Assembly: GCA_030272155.1 (NCBI GenBank)
Contig: CP126200.1
Location: 4,278,001-4,342,000, forward strand
Source: Tetradesmus obliquus
Lineage: Eukaryota; Chlorophyta; Chlorophyceae; Sphaeropleales; Scenedesmaceae
Length of the DNA: 64,000 nucleotides
Reading direction: 5' to 3'
A program made the translations under genes and the position numbers. Numbering within the stretch: the first letter of the stretch is position 1; each line of letters opens with the position of its first letter. Below the pieces are notes generated by a model that saw only the letters and a program-made list of their open reading frames with translations, had not been told where the DNA came from and did not search any database. Positions 56,710 to 64,000 of the stretch are shown here, one piece after another.

Positions 56710-59700
56710 TAGGTGCTTAAAGCGCCTGCACCTCACCCCAGCAGCAGCCGTGCTAGAGCATTGGCATCAGCTCTTGGAATTGCCTGCCAGCAAAACATGT
56801 GGCTACATGCACCGTGGCATCTAGCATTTGCTTCATTCTTGTTTTCCTTCCTTGCAAATAGACGCCTGGTGCGTAGCCGCTCGAGCATTTGTATGCATTC
56901 ATTTTCTTGCTTCATCCTTTTGGCTTCTACCGGCTGCATCGCCCCAAGGCGTGCTTCTAGTTGCTTCTAGTTGGTGGCAGAGGGTTTTCTGCTAGCCCTT
57001 CTGTAAGGGAGGAAGGGCGAAGGATGCACCTGGTGTGAGGTCTGAAGGATGGTGTTTGTAGTATGTATGATGAGGAGTGTGGGGCAGCATGTTTAGCTGT
57101 GTTTGGTGGGTCTGCAGCTGCCCTGCCCAACTGGAACGACTGTTTCGACAGTCTGGTGCAACTGCTGAAACTGTGTTGCCGTGAGCAGCGTACGTGCATC
57201 CATTGGGTGTGTGGGATTGCCTACCGATAGTAGTATACATACCGCATAACACATGCTGTTAATACATATGGTACGTACGCACTGCACTATCACCGTGTGT
57301 GATATTCTGGTGTTACAGGCCACAGCGGCTTACTGAGGATACTACAGCTTGCAAGGCCTTGAAGTGACGAGGCTGTCACATGTGCTTTGAAGAACATGCC
57401 GTGCTGCTGGCGGGCTGTTGATCAGCAACGTGACAACTTCAGGTGGCAAAGGCATCACTGCTGGAATGCGTCCAGGGGTGTGTAGGGGTGTGTATGTGTG
57501 TGTTTGTGGCAAATGTTCGGCATCAGCTGGTGCCTGAGCGATGGCAGCTACGTTGCGATGGGCTAAGGACCTCAAAGGCTGTCCTTTGACTCAACCTGCA
57601 CGTGCTGTGCTGCACTGCTTGACATTGGCAGGTGCGCCTGAACAGCCCCTGCAGTGGATGGCGTGTGTTACTGCTTGTTGTGCAGATGGTAACTGAGGTG
57701 GGAGCTTGTAGGTGGTGTGTGTCAGGTGCTGCGCGGCGAACCATGGTCAAGTTTGTGCTTTGCCATTGCCAACGCAGCTGCTGCACTCCTGGCAGGCTGC
57801 CAGGGCTGTGCAGTGAACAGTGGGCAGTGCTGTATTTGTGCGGCTGATGCGATGTGAAGCAGGCATGCGCAGAGGAAGAACACGCAGATTGGGTACTGTT
57901 GCCCAGGTTTGCACACGGTTGCTTGCAGCGCTTCATGTACAAGCAACGCTCGTGCGACCTTTACTGGCAGGTTGGTGCTGCTTTACGGCGGCGGAAGCAT
58001 TGTGCACCTGTGGTGCGAGTTGTGCTGAAAGCCTTGTTATGCCACAAGAGGGAGTGCCAGTGGCGCCCAGTTTTGCTTGGCTCTGTTTACGCATGGGCGA
58101 GTGATCTCGGCAGTTGGGTTTCTGGAGTGCAATGGATCATTGAGGTCCTGGTATGATTGTAGTTGCATCTTGATCATGGTTTGTCTTGCGCACATACGTG
58201 CTGTTGTGCAGTTTTGCAGCAATGCTTGCAAGTGTAGTCCGCAAACAGTGCTGCTTGCGTGTATGTGCATGCGCAGGCAGCACTTGTGCGGGCTCAGCAT
58301 GAGAACTGCAGGCAGCACTGTGACCTTGTCGTTTGCACGCAGCTGCTGTTCCTGCTTTTGGGGCGGTGGCTCTTTGTTGGCTGTCTGCAACACTGCGCAT
58401 TACCGTCAGCGCAGATGCAAAACAGAACAAACAGAGCATGCATAGGATGTGGTGCGTTTGGTAGGTGCAATCGGTTGCAATGGCTGTCTGCGCCATGAAC
58501 GATGTGACGATCTGCTGCTGCTTGCGTGTGCAGTCAGATCCTTGGCACACTTCACCTGGCGCGCGCAACAGTTGCACGCACGCTGTTGCTTGTGAGCTGG
58601 TGCAACAGCATCCCTGGGGGCGTCGCTGGCTGCGTTGCTGCGCCAGGGACTGCTCGCATGTTTTGGCCCGTGTGATTGTGCGCTCTGTGGGCGCTTGATG
58701 AGCACATCAAAATGCCGATGTGGTGCATCGCCACACGCGTTTGTTGCACACAGCACAGCATTTGCGCTGCAAGAGCTCAGCAGCAAGCGCCTAGTTGAGG
58801 CCTTGCTTGCTTCTTTTCAGACACTTTGGGGCGCAGGCCGGGATTCCAGTTTGAGCGGCACAGCACCTAATTCTTTTGCAAGTCTCAGGCAGCTTGCCCT
58901 ATGCTCTGTGGGAGAGCCCACTGGTGTTTGATAGGAGCAGCAGAGGCAGTTTAGTGGCTAGACGCCCTTGTCCTGCAGTCATGTGGTGGCATGTTGCTCA
59001 CATGCCGTCCGCATGTCTTGCGATAGCTCCGATCTGTTGTCGTGCATAGTGTAGAAGAGTGCAGTCACCAGTTCGGCCAACTTTGGTTCAGCACAGCACC
59101 ACAGCAGTGCTTTGGTGCCATGCGACATGGCATACATCCCGCATGCCATGTTGCTCCATTTGCTGTGCTCGTCGGTCGATACACGGGGCTATTGCTTCAC
59201 AGCTGGGCATGTGACACTGGCGCCTGTAAAGCAGGCTACCAAGCGCACTCATGCTGTGCTCTGTACTGGTGCTTTTTTGTGCGCTTGGTGTGTGTTGACA
59301 TGTGTTTTTCCTCCTGAGGGACTTGATGCAGGAACTTCCTGCAGCAGGGTGCTCGGGATCATGTAGAATCTGCTGGATTCCAACCATGTAGATTTGATCC
59401 ACCAGGCAGGCAGTGCACGGGTGATGTGCCTTGGTTGATTTGGATTTCTGAGAGTGCGATGACGGGCCCAGTGGCTTGAGCTACACGCGTCGTGGTGTGA
59501 ACACATGTGTCTTCATGACGGGAGGATGGTGAGGTTGCAAAACGCAGACGTCTGTGCATGTCTGCAGGTTGCATGTGGGCATACTGTTGAGGGCTCGGGG
59601 TGGGCCGCGGAACGCTGGAGGTTTTGGGTGTGGGGACTAGGGTTCCCTGCAATATTGCATGTGCTATACTACATACGCAGTGGATGGCGTTGTGTTACAC

Positions 59701-61007
59701 TGTATCTTGTGTATGCCGTGTGGGGAAGTTGGCATGGCATGGCATGCGATGACCATTGCAGGATATCAGCGGGGGGTGTTCCGCTCAGTGTCAGATGGAC
59801 TTGCTGTGTCTGGCCAGGAGTGCACATACTCAACATACCACAAACACCTGCAGGAGAAAATTTTCCACGTGGAGGCAGCTTATACATGCGTTAACACGTG
59901 TGGTGTATGTTTGTAAGAGTAATGATGACTCAACAAGCAGCCACGCGTTGAGTGCCGCTGAACGCAGCTTGCAAGCAGCAGAACATGCATCTAAATCCAT
60001 AACAGCGGTGCTTGCATGGCCAGGGGCAACCAGCAAATGCGTGTAGCCACACTCTCCTGCTCTCTCCAGTGCATGTGGTGCTGTGGCACGCGTCCAATGT
60101 TTTTCTGGCGTTGCACCCTCTACTGACAAACAGGAGTCAAGCTTTTGGATCCGGCAATTGAAAATAGGTGAGTTGTGACTCTTTGTACAGATACAGTACA
60201 AGCTCCGGCTCCGTCATGTGTGCTTGGTGCAAGCTGCTGTTGCTGCACAGCTGTTTGTCCTGCAGTGGCACGCCAGAAGCAGCTACCCACGCGACGCTTA
60301 CAGCTCGCTTCTGACAGCTGGTCATGGAGGCAGCCACAGCGGTAAAACGTTGCTTGAATTTGTGGTGACGTTAGGTGCGCGTGCCTGCTGACGATCTTCT
60401 TTTGCCAACAGCACGTCAAATGAACAGCAGAACAGTAGCAGGGTTGTTGGTCGTCTTCCTATGCTTCTGCTATCCCCCATACTTGCGAACACGTCTGAAT
60501 AGAAATACAAGAGACGAATGAAAGACACATACATCATTTTCACCATCCCAGGCTACAGGCTTTCGCTGCAGTTCCTGTCTTTATCTTTGAATTCCGCATC
60601 GTTCACATTGTCTGAAGTATCCACAGAAATCAGCTTTACATTTCTATTACAGGTGCGTTTGGCCAGGAGGCGGTTGCTAGGCATCCGGCCTGATGAACTG
60701 TGAGCGTGCAACCTTCGGACCAGTTCAATGATCAGGCAGTGAAGGCAAACAGAAGCAGCAGCAATCAAGTGTTGAAGCATGCAATTTTACATTCACTGCC
60801 ACGATTGTGCTGGCACCTAGTGGTATGTAGTCAGCTGCGCACTCTCGGACAAATAGCCGAGGGCGACCTGTGGCAGCGTGGCAACCCCTTCAAGCCGCCT
60901 ATTACGCTTATCATCATTCTAGATCTTGACAACCACGCTCATGTCGGTTCTGCAGGAATAGTGAGGCAACGCAGGAGCAGCAGCACTGACCCATCTGACC
61001 TGGCAGC
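56710..61007. other. Intergenic, subtilase 3' flank to KH-gene promoter, ~4.3 kb
   Basis: Open frames on both strands are short, Cys/Trp/His-rich and lack conserved motifs. Base composition shifts toward AT at about 60400-60650. Nothing beyond the TGTAA at 57002 can be assigned. Confidence 0.4.
57002..57006 (+). terminator. Candidate TGTAA polyadenylation signal for the subtilase gene
   Basis: TGTAA 293 bases after the subtilase stop codon, at the expected distance and on the correct strand. Confidence 0.5.
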
Positions 61008-63406
61008 ATGGCTCCCTGCAGCAGACTCGAGGAGAAGCTAAGAAAGCTGGTAAGAGAAGAACCCGCTGTTTATAAACGCAGGGTACGCCAAGTGTGCTGT
61101 CATGGTCCAGCAGCATGCAGTGCCAGCCAGGCGCGTGTCATCATGCCAGCATCAGCATTGCTGAGAGACCAAAGGCACCATCGTGCTGATAGCAAATTGC
61201 TGTGTAACATCAGTGAAAGCGATTAAGCAAGCAGTCTTGAAGGCATTAGCGCTGCCCATCATGGCATGTGCTGTCCCTGACAAGCCATGTACATGCCATG
61301 TGCTGCAACAGGGCCTCTCCACAGACGATGGGGGCTGCAGCCGCAGCAGTCCTGCAAGCAAATCGAAACACCACTTTCGCATCTTCTTCCCTTTGCCTCC
61401 ATATGACGGGCTGCAGTTCAATGCCCTGCGCTCAGGCACCGGCTTCAACTTCACTGTGAGTTGTTTGTTTTGCTGGACCAGTCAGACACGACTGGGACAA
61501 GCAGACACACGTAGGGCATGTGCGCACATGCTTGTGTGCTGCTGCGTGGTGCTGCAAGTGCTGCGCAGACTTGCAGCTCTTAACCTGCCACAGAGACAAG
61601 CAGCTTAGCCACCCTGCCCTGCCCAAAGCGCCTGTCCTGCAGGTTGCTGCTGCATCATACATGTTTAGTACATCACATGCAGTTGGCACTGCCTGCGTAT
61701 GGTGCACTTGGCATGCTTACATAGCACAGTTGACAGCAGGTAACAGCAGCCTTCTCTGGCATACGGCATGCACGTCTGGCTGTTGCACATCAGTGCATAT
61801 GTGCCATGTATGCTTGATGTGTCACTGCTCATGCTATCCTGCAAGCTGTCCTGCAAGGAGCAAGGCACATGCTGCCCCGTGCAACGCGCTGCATGCTACC
61901 TCTCGCTTGCAGCGCACCATCACACACTGCAAGCATAAAGAATTCTTTTTGCAAGCTGCGCCAGCCTGCTTCAACACACTCAGGGTCTGCATTCTGCGTG
62001 CTGTTACACCTTGCTGCCTTGCTGTTGCAGGGCCAGCTGCTTGGGGTTGGCGGCAAGCAGCTGCAGCGCATCAAGCAAGAGTCCGCAGCGCGTGTGGAAG
62101 TGAACAACGCAGAAGGAAACCTTAATGGCTCGCACCCGGACCCACTGGACCCAAACCTCCATGCTCTAATTTCAGCAGACAGCCTGGTGAGTGACTGTTT
62201 GTGCTAACCACACCACGAGCAACATGCAGCCTGGTGCAGTTGGCATGCACTTCTTGCATAGGCATGCGTGCAAGCTGATGACGCTGCTACTCGCTTGTGA
62301 TGCTGGTAGCATCCTCCTGCCATGTTCTGCATGCCCTGGCTGGATGTTTGCCTGCTTGTCTGATTCCCATGCGCTGCTTTGTCACCTTGCCTTGTCCTGC
62401 AGAGCAAGGTGCACAAAGCAGCCATGATGGTGTGGGAGCTGCTGGCACCTGTGAATGGCAAGTTCCTGCCGATTGATGTAGTGCCAGGTGGCAGCGTGCG
62501 GCTGACTGTGGCCCAGCCAGGGAAAGCAGCGGCTGCAGCGGCAAAGGCAGTTCCGCAGCTCAAACAGGTGCGAGGCTCTGCTGGGTGTGCCGCTGGGCCA
62601 GCCTGCTTCAGCTGTTGCATGGTGCTGGTTTCCTGCAAGCCTATGGCTGAGCAGGCATGCATGGGCCCATAGTTAGCCTGCTGTTTTCTGATTTGATTGG
62701 GCTGTCCTGCAAGTCAGGCTGTTCTGCTGCCAAGCCAGCAGTGCCGTACATAGTAGGTACTTAGTACTTTGCTGCCAAAAGGTGCGTTGGTGGTTACGCA
62801 TGCAGCGCTGCCAGCGTAGACGATACAGCGGGGTTTAAGCAGCAACCAAACAATGCCGCTCTTGCTGTTCATGTTGTTGTTTCAGGGCTTCAAGGCCGGC
62901 AGGGCAGATGCTGCACCGTCCGGCAGCGACAACAGCAGCAACAGCAGCAGCAAACAAGACTTGAGCGCAGAGAGCAGGCCAGTGTCAGTGTCGCCCTTGC
63001 TCACACCTGTCACGCCAGCCGCTGCAGCTGGCCAGCGGCCAAGCTGCAGCAGCATAGAGGTGACACCGGACAGCAGCTGCAGCAGCATGCACAGTGTCGG
63101 CAGCGAAAGCAGCAGGTGTGTGTTGTGCCTGTTCAGCAACCTTGATGGCTTTTCGTTACCCCCAGCGGCCATCCCTCCTGCAGCTCAGACCTCAGCTGGA
63201 TGTGCTGGCCATGCTGCTGCGCATGCAACACAAGAACAGCAGCAGCAGCAGCAGCAGCAGCAGGGGCAAGTGGTGGATGAAGCAGTCGCTGGGAGCAGTG
63301 GCTTGCAGGAAGACCAGCTACTGCAGCCAGCCACACCTGGCAGTGGGGCTGGTGCTGCAGCAGCATGCAGCAGTGAATCCAGCAGCATATATATGAGTGA
63401 GCAGCC

Positions 63407-63456
<50 letters not shown>

Positions 63457-63729
63457 GCCCACTTCCTGCAGGACACCAATTAGGCGACAGCCTGAGGTGC
63501 CGGGCCTTTCCTGCACCTTCAGAGCAAACGCCAGGCACAGCAACCAGTCAGCTCAGCCAGGAAACCCACTGCCAATCATCTGGCACAGCAGGCAGTGCAG
63601 CATGGCCAGCACCCACTCCAGCACTGACAGCACCCAGTGAAACAGTGTTGACCGGAGCAGCAGGCGCAGCTGCTGCGCAGGCATGCCTGCTGCCGCCGGG
63701 TGCAATGCTGCAGAAGCCAGACTGGCACG

Positions 63730-63780
<51 letters not shown>

Positions 63781-64000
63781 TGGATAGCCCGGCATTGAGG
63801 TTGGACCTCTCTGAGGACAGCAGCCTTACCAGCTGCTTTCACTATGGCCTTGGGCTCAGCAGCAGCAGCTTGGACAGCAGCAGCAGCTTCACTGCCAAGG
63901 ATAGCCCCGCATTGCAGGCGCTCATTGTAGACCACCAGCGGCAGCAGCAGCAGCAGCAGATGGCGGAGCAGCAGATGCAGCTGGCCATGCACATGATGCA
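61008..64000 (+). CDS. KH-domain RNA-binding protein with Gln-rich tail (3' end outside window)
   Basis: Exons: 61008-61049 (MAPCSRLEEKLRKL), 61312-61455, 62031-62186, 62403-62567, 62886-63115, then ~63166 to the window end. The first four junctions are all phase 0. Exons 2-4 form a KH fold: FRIFFPLPPYDGLQFNAL, GFNFT/GQLLGVGGKQLQRIKQ with the GxxG loop as GVGG, a 20-residue variable loop, HALISADSL/SKVHKAAMMVWELL. KH domains bind single-stranded RNA. The tail is Ser/Gln-rich with two long Gln runs (17 codons near 63410 and 63735). The plus frame GCC ATC CCT..., open to base 64000, needs a phase-1 join at 63166, but exon 5 ends in phase 2. An alternative splice site or a sequence error is therefore likely there. 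Confidence 0.72.

Overview
The window is nuclear DNA of a green alga, most likely a chlorophycean. The evidence is intron-rich genes with GT-AG splice sites, TGTAA motifs 200-420 bases past several stop codons, strong CAG/CTG bias giving Gln, Ala and Ser homopolymers, and plant/algal families: a plant-type CCCH tandem zinc finger, a CLC with CBS domains, a CBM20 starch-binding protein and an mTERF. The species assignment is inference. Exon models were built by hand from reading frame, splice phase and family motifs.

Layout. (1) 1-15597 is a head-to-tail array of a 7,035-7,038 base unit: a partial copy at the left edge, two full copies, and a right end that passes into unique sequence. Each unit carries a ~2,012-codon Gln/Ala/Ser-rich gene (+) and, on the opposite strand, the last exon of the neighbouring IQ-motif gene. 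(2) 15239-18653 (-): complete IQ-motif coiled-coil gene, 8 exons, whose last exon lies inside the array. (3) 19448-27690 (-): 14-exon CLC anion transporter with duplicated exon fragments in its introns. (4) 28418-30504 (+): short mTERF protein, divergent from CLC. (5) 32349-34564 (-): plastid-type CBM20 protein. (6) 36896-40587 (+): CCCH tandem zinc-finger RNA-binding protein. (7) 40588-48169: gene-poor, with two weak exon candidates, a dispersed repeat and a palindrome. (8) 48170-49138 (-): unrecognised 244-aa protein. (9) 52199-56709 (+): secreted subtilisin-like protease with an I9 propeptide. (10) 61008-64000 (+): KH-domain protein running off the right edge.

No operon or pathway links the genes; they look like independent loci. 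The most unusual region is the array. It is either a very recent tandem amplification or an assembly artefact. Its junction cuts the Gln-rich gene near its 5' end and copies the 3' exon of its convergent neighbour into every unit. The Gln-rich protein also has an unrecognised internal module, repeated five times, three copies of which end in the basophilic-kinase-type sequence PGRRLS.
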